64,000 nt of DNA, taken from contig NZ_NNBP01000002.1 in the NCBI RefSeq assembly GCF_002803155.1, forward strand, positions 62,001-126,000, given 5' to 3'. Both the position numbers and the translations under genes were made by a program. Below, in pieces: positions 44,462 to 54,062 of the stretch. Within the stretch, counting starts at the first letter, position 1. The number at the start of each line of letters is the position of its first letter. The notes under the pieces are model-generated. The model ran no database searches and was not told where the DNA came from. It was given only the letters and a program-made list of their open reading frames with translations. The DNA is from Streptomyces sp. CB02959. GTDB lineage: Bacteria > Actinomycetota > Actinomycetes > Streptomycetales > Streptomycetaceae.

Positions 44462-45352
44462 TCAGGCGTCGAGCGGGTGCCAGGCGGGGCCGTCGCCACC
44501 CGGCCGGACCTGTCCGAACACCACGTCGGCGAAGTGGATGCCGAAGCCGATGGTGTCCGGTTCCCGGAGTTCGGCGACCAGGCGGCGGCGGGTGTCGGCG
44601 GCCAGTGCGGGGTCGTGGTCGGGGGCCGCGGACCACTCCGGGTGGTCGACCTGGATCGGCGAGTGCAGGGCGTCGCCGAAGGCGATCAGCCGCCGCCCGC
44701 CCCCGGTGATCTCGTAACCGGCGTGCCCGGGCGTGTGCCCGAGGAGGAACCGTATCCGCACGCCGGGGAAGACCTCCTCGCCGTCCGCCACGGTCCGGAC
44801 GTACGGCGCGAACGGCGCCAGGACCGCCGGCCCGGCGCCGTGGGCCGCGAGCTGGTCGCGGTGGGTCCACTCGGGCTCGGCGATCAGATGGTCGGCGTGC
44901 GCGAAGGCGGGGCGGTCGCTGCCGGGGGCGAGGTGCCCGGCCCAGCCGATGTGGTCGGTGTGGAGGTGGGTGAAGGCCACCGCCTCGATGTCGGCCGGGG
45001 CGCGGCCGAGGGCGGCGAGGTTGTCCAGCAGTGCGCCGCCGTGCAGGGCGCCGTGCGCGCTGCCGGGTCCGCCCGGGAGCGACTGCGGTCCGACGCCGGT
45101 GTCGATCAGCAGCGCGCGGTCGCCGCGCTCCACCAGAAGGCCGCCCACGCCCGCCACCAGATTCCCGGTGGCGTCCAGGTACGCGGGGTGCGCGGCCCAG
45201 GTCTCGTCGGTGGTGTGCGGCAGCCAGCGGCGCGGGATCAACTGCGCCGCGCCGTCCGGCACGTACGTCACCGTGGTCTCGCCGAGCCGCAGCGATCGGA
45301 GGGTGGCCGGTCGGTGCAGTCGCTCGTCCTTGCTCGGTGCGGCAGTGCTCAT
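44462..45352 (-). CDS. Metallo-beta-lactamase-fold hydrolase
   Basis: 296 residues. The zinc motif HLHTDHIG is near residues 119-126, with later metal ligands in LGHTPGHAG and FGDALH. This is the layout of AHL-lactonase or quorum-quenching-like members, but the substrate is not determined. ATG at 45352 has GGAGGG about 9 bases upstream. It is divergent from a MarR gene across a region with a perfect palindrome, so MarR probably represses it. Confidence 0.87.
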   Translation of the reverse strand: MSTAAPSKDERLHRPATLRSLRLGETTVTYVPDGAAQLIPRRWLPHTTDETWAAHPAYLDATGNLVAGVGGLLVERGDRALLIDTGVGPQSLPGGPGSAHGALHGGALLDNLAALGRAPADIEAVAFTHLHTDHIGWAGHLAPGSDRPAFAHADHLIAEPEWTHRDQLAAHGAGPAVLAPFAPYVRTVADGEEVFPGVRIRFLLGHTPGHAGYEITGGGRRLIAFGDALHSPIQVDHPEWSAAPDHDPALAADTRRRLVAELREPDTIGFGIHFADVVFGQVRPGGDGPAWHPLDA

Positions 45353-45465
45353 GGTCGCGGTCCCTCCGGGAGGCGGGGCGGGCAGGGGTGTGCGGGCGCT
45401 CCGCGCGGTGGCACGGCGCGCCGGGCCTCCCCGGGAGTGGGGCGGCACCGCAACCATAAGCATCA

Positions 45466-45484
45466 AGCTTGAATCATTCAAGCT
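45466..45484. promoter_or_regulatory. Perfect 19-bp palindrome: MarR operator
   Basis: AGCTTGAATCATTCAAGCT is a perfect 9-1-9 palindrome between the divergent MBL and MarR genes. Size and symmetry fit a MarR dimer site. It lies about 40 bases before the MarR start and about 115 before the MBL start. Confidence 0.8.
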
Positions 45485-45523
45485 CGGAATATTTAGGCTA
45501 GTTGTACTTGGTACGATGGCCGT

Positions 45524-45979
45524 ATGACGACGAACCCGGAAGCGCGGGCCCTCGCGGAGCGCCAGCTGTGCGGCCTGGTGAACGGGTTGGCCCAGCAGAT
45601 CGCCGACCACATCCGCCGGCGCGCGGCCACGCTCGGCCTCACCGCCCCTCAGGCCACCGCGCTGCGCGAACTGGGCGGCCCGATGACGATGCGGGAGCTC
45701 GCCGAACGGATGAGCTGCGAGGCGTCCAACGCCACCTTCGTCGTCGACAAACTCGAAAAGCAGCACCTGATCGAGCGCCGACCGCACCCCACCGACCGCC
45801 GCGCCAAGCAGCTGGTCCTCACCCCGCAGGGCACCGAACTCCGCGAACGGCTGCTCGCGCTCCTCGACGCGCAATCCCCCCTCGCCCGCCTGGCCCAGGC
45901 CGAACAGACCGCGTTGCAGAGCCTGTTGGTGCGGGCCATGACGCATTCTCCGGAGGGGGAGCCGCCGGCTCGGGGGTGA
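45524..45979 (+). CDS. MarR-family transcriptional regulator
   Basis: 151 residues. The winged helix-turn-helix is at about 40-110: MRELAERMSCEASNATFVVDK, read as two adjoining helices, then the wing with DRR. It contains an early Cys (residue 16) and a second Cys in the recognition region, which might sense oxidation, although this is inference. It is divergent from the MBL hydrolase with a perfect palindrome between, so autoregulation and repression of the hydrolase are likely. Confidence 0.9.
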   Translation: MTTNPEARALAERQLCGLVNGLAQQIADHIRRRAATLGLTAPQATALRELGGPMTMRELAERMSCEASNATFVVDKLEKQHLIERRPHPTDRRAKQLVLTPQGTELRERLLALLDAQSPLARLAQAEQTALQSLLVRAMTHSPEGEPPARG

Positions 45980-45999
45980 CGCGACGGCGCTGCAGGGGC

Positions 46000-46020
46000 G
46001 ACGCCCGCCGGGCGGGTGTC
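46000..46020. terminator. Terminator-like hairpin between convergent genes
   Basis: Arms 46000-46008 and 46012-46020 pair (GACGCCCGC with GCGGGTGTC, one G-T wobble) around a 3-base loop, between the convergent MarR and VOC genes. Confidence 0.45.
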
Positions 46021-46060
46021 ACCTCTTCCCCGGCCTCCCTTCGTCCCCCTTCCCCCTCCC

Positions 46061-46393
46061 TCAGGCCCACTCGACGAGTTGCAGCACCACGCCGTTGGGG
46101 TCGGTCACCTGGAACAGCCGCTCGCCCCAGGGCTCTTCGCGCAGCGGCATGGTGAGCGGTACGCCCGCCCGGTGCAGGCGCTCCGCGTGGTCCGCGAGGT
46201 CGCTGACCGTGAAGGCGAGGATCAGGCCCCCGGCTCGCTGGTCGCGCTGCTCGGCGGGCAGCACCTCGGTGCCGCGCCGCAGCAGCACGATGTCGACGGC
46301 CGCGTCCTCCCGGGTCAGTTTGGCGAAGCCGTCCGCGGCCGCGGCCTGGGTGTAGCCGAAGTGCGCGGTCAGGAAGTCGCGGGAGGCGGCCAC
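46061..46393 (-). CDS. VOC/glyoxalase-family protein, start uncertain
   Basis: A small vicinal-oxygen-chelate protein (110 residues from GTG 46393). The C-terminal beta strand reads VTDPNGVVLQLVEW, typical of the fold. Clear homologous text continues upstream in frame (beginning Ile-Asn-Ile-Thr-Ala-Ser-Thr-Val-Ser) to about 46435, and a GAGGAG site stands just before that point, but the codon in the start position is ATC. Either initiation occurs at ATC, or the true start codon was mutated, or the shorter GTG form is used and lacks the first beta strand. It is divergent from a TetR gene and probably regulated by it. Confidence 0.75.
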   Translation of the reverse strand: MAASRDFLTAHFGYTQAAAADGFAKLTREDAAVDIVLLRRGTEVLPAEQRDQRAGGLILAFTVSDLADHAERLHRAGVPLTMPLREEPWGERLFQVTDPNGVVLQLVEWA

Positions 46394-46522
46394 GTCGTCG
46401 ACGGTCAGCGAGACGGTGGAGGCGGTGATGTTGATGGGGACTCCTCGGAGTGGGAGGGGAATGCCGATGAAAGTAGTACGGGGGTAAATTTAGATCGAGG
46501 GTATGAGGGGGTCAAGAAGGTT

Positions 46523-46539
46523 TTTACGTCGGGGGTAAA
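46523..46539. promoter_or_regulatory. Possible TetR operator
   Basis: Inverted repeat TTTAC-N7-GTAAA immediately before the TetR start. A second copy of GGGGGTAAA occurs near 46480-46488, giving two related sites in the divergent VOC/TetR region. Confidence 0.5.
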
Positions 46540-46547
46540 GTTGCCGT

Positions 46548-47186
46548 ATGGATGTCGAGCCCCCCTTGGGTCTCCGTGAGACCAAGAAGCAGGAGACCAG
46601 GCAGCTGATCTCCGATCAGGCCACCCGCCTCTTCCAGCAGCACGGCTTCGAGGCGACGACGATCGCCGAGATCGCCACCGCCGCCCGCGTCGCGAAGAAG
46701 ACCGTCACCAACTACTTCGCGCGGAAGGAGGATCTGGCGCTCGACCACCAGGACGAGTTCGCCGCGAGCCTCGCCCGTGCCGTCGACTCCCGGGAGCCGG
46801 GGGAGTCCGCACTCGCCGCACTGCGCCGCGGCTTCGCCACCGCCCTGCGGGGGCGTGACCCCGTCGCGGGGTTCGCCGGGTCGGCCTTCGCCCGGATGAT
46901 CGCCGACAGCCCGACCCTCACTGCCCGGCTGCGGGAACTGCACGACCAGCGGGAGCGGGCCCTGGCCGAGGCGCTCGCCGCGGCCACCGGCGCGTCGGCG
47001 GGCGACATCGCGCCCCGGGCCGCCGCCGCCCAACTCGCCGCCGCACACCGCCTCTTGTTCGACCGCCTCCAGGAACTCACCCTGGCCGGCCAGGGTGACG
47101 CCCGGATCGCCAAGACCCTCGCCGTCGAGGCCGGGCAGGTCTTCGATCAACTCGAACCGGCCCTGGGGTGGTACGCGGTCCGCTAG
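46548..47186 (+). CDS. TetR-family transcriptional regulator
   Basis: 212 residues. The helix-turn-helix (about 25-70) contains TTIAEIATAARVAKKTVTNYF, read as two joined helices, and the start of the ligand domain follows. The C-terminal half resembles the large TetR group with aromatic or multidrug ligands but gives no specific clue. Start at 46548. It lies between a divergent VOC gene and a downstream SDR gene, each with operator-like sequence upstream, so it may control both. Confidence 0.9.
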   Translation: MDVEPPLGLRETKKQETRQLISDQATRLFQQHGFEATTIAEIATAARVAKKTVTNYFARKEDLALDHQDEFAASLARAVDSREPGESALAALRRGFATALRGRDPVAGFAGSAFARMIADSPTLTARLRELHDQRERALAEALAAATGASAGDIAPRAAAAQLAAAHRLLFDRLQELTLAGQGDARIAKTLAVEAGQVFDQLEPALGWYAVR

Positions 47187-47314
47187 GGCCGGGTCGGGGT
47201 CGGGGCCGAGGTCGGGGTCGAGTCGGGTGGTCATGGGTCGTGGCCCACCGGCGGGCCCTGGTCTTCCGCCCCGTACTGGACGCCGTGCCGCCGGTTCCGG
47301 CCGACGTGGTTATG

Positions 47315-47361
47315 TATCGATCGATCCATTACCGTGTTAGCGTTTGGTATCGATCGATCCA
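47315..47361. promoter_or_regulatory. Direct repeat pair upstream of SDR gene
   Basis: TATCGATCGATCCA occurs exactly at 47315-47328 and 47348-47361, 33 bp apart (about three helical turns). Each copy contains the palindrome ATCGATCGAT. The sites end about 40 bases before the SDR start, over its expected promoter, and probably bind a dimeric regulator cooperatively. Confidence 0.75.
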
Positions 47362-47399
47362 AAACCTGGGTCGCTGACGAGCGGGAGCGGGGAGTCGAG

Positions 47400-48167
47400 A
47401 TGGTTGCCGATACGACGGCGGGCGGGGCGTTGGCGGGCAAGGTCGCGCTGGTGACCGGGGGTTCGCGGGGGATCGGGGCGGCGGTCGCCCGTGCCCTGGC
47501 CGCCGAGGGGGCCGCGGTGGCGATCGGTTACGCGGCGTCCGGCGCTCGGGCCGAGGCCGTGGTGGCCGAACTGGAGCGGACCGGTGTCCGGGCCGCCGCC
47601 TACCGCGCCGACCAGGCCGACCGGCAGCAGGTCACGGACCTGGTCGCGGCCGTGGCCGCCGACTTCGGGCGGCTGGACATCCTGGTGAACAACGCCGGGG
47701 TGTCCGTGAACGGCCCGGTGGACGACGTCGCGGGGGATCTCGCCGCGTTCGACCGGCAGTTGGCGGTCAACGTGACGGGCGTCGCCGCGGCCATCCGGGC
47801 CGCGGCCGGTGTCCTGGGGGAGGGCGGGCGGATCATCACCGTCGGTTCGAGCCTGGCCGCCCGCGCCGGATTCCCCGGCGTCGCCGACTACGCGGCGACC
47901 AAGGCCGCGATCGTCGGCTACAGCAAGGGCGCGGCCCGGGACCTGGCGCCCCGGGGCATCACCGTCAACGTCGTCCAGCCCGGCAGCGTGGCCACCGACA
48001 TGAACCCGCCCGAGGGCGACTTCGCGGACGCCCAGCGCGCGGCCAACCCCATGGGCCGGTTCGGCCGCCCGGAGGAGATCGCGGCGGGCGTGGTCTTCCT
48101 CGCGAGCCCGGGGGCGTCGTTCGTCACCGGTGCCGTCCTCGACATCGACGGCGGATACCTGGCCTGA
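47400..48167 (+). CDS. Short-chain dehydrogenase/reductase
   Basis: 255 residues of the classical SDR family. Cofactor motif TGGSRGIG is near residues 19-26, NNAG near 98-101, and the catalytic Ser (second Ser of VGSSL), Tyr and Lys (YAATK) are all present with normal spacing. ATG at 47400 has a GGGAG site. Its promoter region carries two exact 14-bp direct repeats, and a TetR gene lies immediately upstream, suggesting inducible expression. The substrate is unknown. Confidence 0.88.
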   Translation: MVADTTAGGALAGKVALVTGGSRGIGAAVARALAAEGAAVAIGYAASGARAEAVVAELERTGVRAAAYRADQADRQQVTDLVAAVAADFGRLDILVNNAGVSVNGPVDDVAGDLAAFDRQLAVNVTGVAAAIRAAAGVLGEGGRIITVGSSLAARAGFPGVADYAATKAAIVGYSKGAARDLAPRGITVNVVQPGSVATDMNPPEGDFADAQRAANPMGRFGRPEEIAAGVVFLASPGASFVTGAVLDIDGGYLA

Positions 48168-48225
48168 GCGCGGCGCGGCCGCCGCGGCCCGGTGGGACGG
48201 GTGCGGCGGCCGGTCGGGCAGGGGA

Positions 48226-48939
48226 TCAGAGCCGGTCGAGGATCTTGTTCAGCTCGGCGACCTCGGCGGCCTGAGTGCGGACGACATCGTCGGCGAGCTT
48301 CTTGGCGGTGGCGTTCCTGCCGCGCCGCTGCTCGTCCTTGGCCATGTCGATCGCGCCCTTGTGGTGGTCGATCATCATCGACGCGAACTTCCGGTCGAAG
48401 TCCCGGCCCTTGGCGGCCTTGAGGTCCTTCATGTCCTTGTCGGACATCATCCCGGACATGGTGGATCCGTGGCCCGTGGAGCCGTGGTCCATGGAGCCGG
48501 AGCCGTGGTCCATGCCGGGCATCGCGCCGGCCGACTCGGGCTTGCCCCAGGCCGTGAGCCAGGACCGCATCCGCTGGATCTCGGGGTCCTGGGCCTGCTT
48601 GATCGCCGCGACCAGCTTCTTGATCTCCGGGTCGGCGGCGCGGCCGTCGGCGAGCCGGGCCATCTCCAGGGCCTGCTGGTGGTGCGGGATCATCATCTGG
48701 GCGAACATCACGTCCGTGTCGCCCACCGGGCCCGGTGCGGGGTTGCCCGTGGTGGAGCCGGCCGTGGCCGACGGCTTGCCGCCGTGGCCGGCGCCGTCCT
48801 TGTGGTCCCCTCCGGTGGTCCCGCCGCAGGCGGCGAGGGACAGGGCCGCGGCGGCGGCGAGTCCGGTGAGGGAGAGGCGGCGGGCCCTGGGGCGGGCGGT
48901 CCGGCGGGCAGGCCGGGCGGTGCGCTGATGCGCGGTCAT
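48226..48939 (-). CDS. DUF305 lipoprotein (ferritin-like, copper-associated)
   Basis: 237 residues. The Arg-rich start leads to a hydrophobic signal with lipobox LAAC (Cys near residue 38), so it is probably lipid-anchored outside the membrane. Two DUF305 repeats carry IPHHQQA and IDHHKGA His motifs, and a Met/His-rich linker (GMDHGSGSMDHG type text) lies between. DUF305 proteins often accompany copper-resistance genes and may bind metal. A GAGGT site precedes ATG 48939. It is convergent with the SDR and close to DUF6153, CopA and CopZ genes, supporting a role in copper handling. Confidence 0.88.
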   Translation of the reverse strand: MTAHQRTARPARRTARPRARRLSLTGLAAAAALSLAACGGTTGGDHKDGAGHGGKPSATAGSTTGNPAPGPVGDTDVMFAQMMIPHHQQALEMARLADGRAADPEIKKLVAAIKQAQDPEIQRMRSWLTAWGKPESAGAMPGMDHGSGSMDHGSTGHGSTMSGMMSDKDMKDLKAAKGRDFDRKFASMMIDHHKGAIDMAKDEQRRGRNATAKKLADDVVRTQAAEVAELNKILDRL

Positions 48940-49027
48940 GTCGATACCTCGTACGGTCGATTGGGCGGATGCCAGGGGTGAACGCGGGGTGTGCGGGCAG
49001 CGCGGGGCGCCCGCGGTGGCGTTCGGC

Positions 49028-49492
49028 CTAGATCCGCAGGATCGACAGGTGGGCGAGGTCCGGGGGCCGCGGCGGGGGGTTGGGGCGCAGCAGGGCCAGG
49101 GCGCCGGCGCGCAGCGGGACCAGCCGGTCGGCCCGGCGGCGCAGTGCCCCGTACAGGAGCGCGGCCAGGGCCCAACTCCCCAGGACGGCCAGGCACAGGG
49201 ACGTCATGTCCATTCCCGTGCCGGGCGGGTGGGAGGACGCCTTGCCGCCGTGGTGGGCGACGGCGTGGCCGGGGGCCGCGGTCGGCGCGGCCGACATGGC
49301 TGCCATGGCCGTGCCGTGGTCGGGGGCCGGGTGCGCGCGGGTGGCGGCGGTCCCCATGGGCGCGCCCGCGGCGCCGGAGTGGCCGCTGGGATGACCCAGG
49401 GTGTGCATCGCGAAGACGCCCAGGGCGAGCACGGCGACCAGCAGCAGGTGCCCCCAGGCACCGGCCGCCCGCATCCGCCGGCTCGTTCGCAT
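49028..49492 (-). CDS. DUF6153 family membrane protein
   Basis: 154 residues with an N-terminal hydrophobic segment (about 10-28), a His/Ala/Met-rich extracellular-like middle, and a second hydrophobic segment (about 95-115), ending in a Pro/Arg-rich tail. This matches the DUF6153 family seen in Streptomyces. Its function is unknown. GAGGTCGAGGAG lies directly before ATG 49492. The His-rich region and its position between DUF305 and CopA suggest copper association, but no established role exists. Confidence 0.75.
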   Translation of the reverse strand: MRTSRRMRAAGAWGHLLLVAVLALGVFAMHTLGHPSGHSGAAGAPMGTAATRAHPAPDHGTAMAAMSAAPTAAPGHAVAHHGGKASSHPPGTGMDMTSLCLAVLGSWALAALLYGALRRRADRLVPLRAGALALLRPNPPPRPPDLAHLSILRI

Positions 49493-49914
49493 CTCCTCGA
49501 CCTCCCGGACCCGAGGATAGGGCAGGGGGTGTCCGGTGCGCTTCGCGGTGGAACGGCGACGGGCACAGCGCCGCCTGCCCTGTCCTGGCCGCGGCCCGGC
49601 GCGTCCTGCGTCAGCCCGGCGGTGCGGCCCTCGCCCGCCCGCGCACCGGTTCGTACGTCCGGGCCCGGTGCGCCACGACGTACGGCGCGGTCCGCGGTGC
49701 CGTCCGCGCACCGACGCCCTCCGTGCCGCTGGGGGCAGGGAGGGCGTTCGGTGGGTGGCGCGGTCGGTTCGCGGTGGTCGTCGGGCCCGGACCGGGGGAG
49801 AGGGCCCGGGGCGCCTCCCCGGCCTTCACCTTCCGCCGCTCGCCGCCGCTGTGTTCCCGGCAGCCGGCCGTCGCGGCCTCCGCGTCGCTCTTCCGGGAAT
49901 CGCTTGTCCGGGAA
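49493..49914. other. Intergenic region between DUF6153 and copA
   Basis: 422 bases downstream of copA on the same strand. No frame has convincing coding character. A 15-bp unit is tandemly duplicated with one mismatch at 49894-49923, its second copy covering the copA stop codon. The promoter of DUF6153 is expected near 49500. Confidence 0.45.
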
Positions 49915-52188
<2,274 letters not shown>

Positions 52189-52258
52189 GTCTGCTCCTCG
52201 CAGCTCACGGAAGGGGCGGTACGGAGGTAGGGGGTGGGGGTATCCGCCGGCAGGGGGG

Positions 52259-52495
52259 TCAGGCCCGGCCGGTGAAGTCGTAGCCGGCCTCGTCGACGGT
52301 GTCGGCGATCAGTGCGTCGTCGGGCGCACCGCCGGTGGTGACGGTGACCAGGCCGGTGCCGATCTCCACGTCGACGGCGAGGACGTCGTCGAGTGCGCCG
52401 ACGGCCTTGGCGACGACGCCCTGGCAGTGCGCGCTGCCGATCCCGTCGACCTTGTAGGTCACGGTGTGGCCGTCGGGAGTGAGGCTGGACGACAT
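52259..52495 (-). CDS. CopZ-like heavy-metal-associated protein lacking the first Cys
   Basis: 78 residues of the HMA fold. The site that is normally GMTCxHC reads GIGSAHC, so the first Cys is Ser and only one thiol remains. The beta-alpha-beta pattern is otherwise normal. An AGGAGGAAC site precedes ATG 52495. CopZ proteins carry Cu(I) to CopA. With one Cys plus the nearby His, binding would be weaker or require a partner thiol. Its position in the CsoR-controlled copper operon shows it is still a copper gene. Confidence 0.85.
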   Translation of the reverse strand: MSSSLTPDGHTVTYKVDGIGSAHCQGVVAKAVGALDDVLAVDVEIGTGLVTVTTGGAPDDALIADTVDEAGYDFTGRA

Positions 52496-52586
52496 GGGTT
52501 CCTCCTGAGTGCGCGGGCCGGTGGTTCCGGCCCCTGCGGGCAAGGGCGGGGCATAGGGGCCGACGGGTGCGGCCCCTCGCTGCTGG

Positions 52587-52688
52587 ATACCCTGGAGGGG
52601 TATCGAGCGGCACGACTCCATGTATACCCCCCACCCGTATTCACGGCAAGCGTTTCCGGTGGGTTGACTAGATACCCCGGGGGGGTAT
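52587..52688. promoter_or_regulatory. CsoR-type copper operators in a divergent promoter region
   Basis: ATACCCTGGAGGGGTAT (52587-52603) and ATACCCCGGGGGGGTAT (52672-52688) match the CsoR consensus ATACCC-N-GGGTAT. A weaker related site is at about 52623-52640. The second site fills the spacer of a TTGACT (52664-52669) and TATGGT (52686-52691) promoter directed at the His-rich protein gene, while the first faces copZ-copA. Copper should release repression in both directions. Confidence 0.85.
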
Positions 52689-52761
52689 GGTGAGCAGCGA
52701 GTTGATCGGCCGCACCACCGGCGGTACCCACCACCGGCGGCCCGTGAGGAGGGATTGCGCC

Positions 52762-53721
52762 ATGCACACCGGACTGAAGGTCGGGATCTTCGCCACCGCG
52801 CTCGCCGCGGCATTCGGCTCCGCCTACGGCGTGGGGAAGGCGGTGGGCCCCGTCGTGCCGGAGGCCCCCGCGGCCCGGCACGCAGGCCACACCGCGCAGA
52901 ACGGCACGGCATCCGGCGCCGCGGCACCGGACGGACTACAGATCACCGAGGGCGGTTACACCCTCGACCTCAGGACCCCGGCCGTCGCCGCCGGCACCCC
53001 CGCCGAACTCCGCTTCGCGGTGGTCGACGACCGTACCGGCCGCCCGGTCACCGCCTACCGGCCCGCACACGGCAGGGAACTGCACTTCATCGTGGCCTCC
53101 CGGGACCTCGCGGTGTTCCGCCACCTCCACCCCCGGCGCGCCGCCGACGGCACCTGGTCCACCCCGGTCGACCTGCCCGCCGCCGGCGGCTACCGGGTCT
53201 TCGCCGACTTCACCCCCCACGGCGCGAGGGAGGGGCTGACGCTCGGCGCCGACCTGGCGGCGGCCGGCACCTACCGGCCCGCGGAAGCGCCCCGACCGGC
53301 CGCCACGGCCGAGGTCGACGGCTACCGCGTCACCCTCGACGGCACGCTCCGCCCCGGCGAGCCCGGCGCCCTGACCCTGCGGGTCGCCAAGGACGGCAAA
53401 CCGGTCACCGACCTCCAGCCCTACCTCGGCGCGTACGGCCACCTGGTCGCCCTGCGCTCCGGCGACCTCGCCTACCTGCACGTCCACCCCGACGGCGAAC
53501 CGGGCGACGGGAGGACGTCGGCCGGCCCGGGGATCTCCTTCACCGCCACCGCGCCGAGTGCCGGCACCTACCGCCTGTTCCTGGACTTCCGGCACCAGGG
53601 CACGGTCCGCACGGCCGCCTTCACCGTCCGGGTCGCCGGTGCGGACGGCGCCACCGGCGGCGGTGACCGCAAGGGGGTCGAAGGCGGCCACCAGGAGACC
53701 GGCGGCGGCCACCGGCACTGA
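52762..53721 (+). CDS. Secreted or membrane-anchored His-rich metal-associated protein
   Basis: 319 residues. An N-terminal hydrophobic segment (about 5-30) acts as signal anchor. Two beta-rich repeats follow, each with a His cluster (FRHLHP near 125 and YLHVHP near 238), and a Gly/His-rich tail ends in HRH. A GAGGAGGG site precedes ATG 52762. The promoter contains a CsoR operator, so expression should rise with copper. It probably binds or chaperones copper outside the membrane. It is commonly found next to copZ-copA in Streptomyces, without a settled name. Confidence 0.8.
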   Translation: MHTGLKVGIFATALAAAFGSAYGVGKAVGPVVPEAPAARHAGHTAQNGTASGAAAPDGLQITEGGYTLDLRTPAVAAGTPAELRFAVVDDRTGRPVTAYRPAHGRELHFIVASRDLAVFRHLHPRRAADGTWSTPVDLPAAGGYRVFADFTPHGAREGLTLGADLAAAGTYRPAEAPRPAATAEVDGYRVTLDGTLRPGEPGALTLRVAKDGKPVTDLQPYLGAYGHLVALRSGDLAYLHVHPDGEPGDGRTSAGPGISFTATAPSAGTYRLFLDFRHQGTVRTAAFTVRVAGADGATGGGDRKGVEGGHQETGGGHRH

Positions 53722-53795
53722 CCGCCCGACGACGGCACACCGGCACACCGGCGCCGGTCCGGCGCCGGACCGGCACTCTCAAGGAGGCGCCCCGG

Positions 53796-53999
53796 ATGAC
53801 ACCCCCTACGGCGGCGCTGCGGCGGGCCGCCGGCCACCCCCTGGTCCGCCTGGTGGCCATCGCCCTGCTCCAGGCCGCGGCCACCCACCTCGGCCGGGCG
53901 CCCGCCGCGCCCCGTCCGGGCCCCTGCGAGCGCCCGCGGCCTTTCCCCTTTCCACCACGAGACCAGCCGCGAGCTTTACTGCACATTGGTTGCAACTAA
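53796..53999 (+). CDS. Small ORF with good ribosome site, possible gene remnant
   Basis: 67 codons from ATG 53796 with AAGGAGG 8 bases upstream. The first 45 codons have normal Streptomyces third-position G/C bias and encode a short hydrophobic helix (LVRLVAIALLQAAA). After about 53935 the codon bias collapses, a TTA appears at 53976, and the sequence becomes promoter-like before the Ni/Co permease gene. It may be a real small membrane protein, or more likely the 5' stub of a longer gene lost by deletion. Confidence 0.4.
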   Translation: MTPPTAALRRAAGHPLVRLVAIALLQAAATHLGRAPAAPRPGPCERPRPFPFPPRDQPRALLHIGCN

Positions 54000-54062
54000 A
54001 ACCGGCCCGCAGGAATGTAGGGGGGTACCCCGGCAGCGGCCGGGGCTGAACGGAAGAAAGCA
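53935..54062 (+). promoter_or_regulatory. Upstream region of the Ni/Co permease gene
   Basis: This stretch is relatively A/T-rich around 53980-54005, containing GGTTGCAACT. That partly resembles nickel-responsive Nur half-sites, but no full inverted pair is visible. It is the likely promoter of the permease gene. Confidence 0.35.

Noticed and set aside
53975..54010. Nickel-responsive Nur box before the Ni/Co permease
   Set aside because: Only one TTGCAA-like half-site is visible; the inverted partner at the proper spacing is missing.
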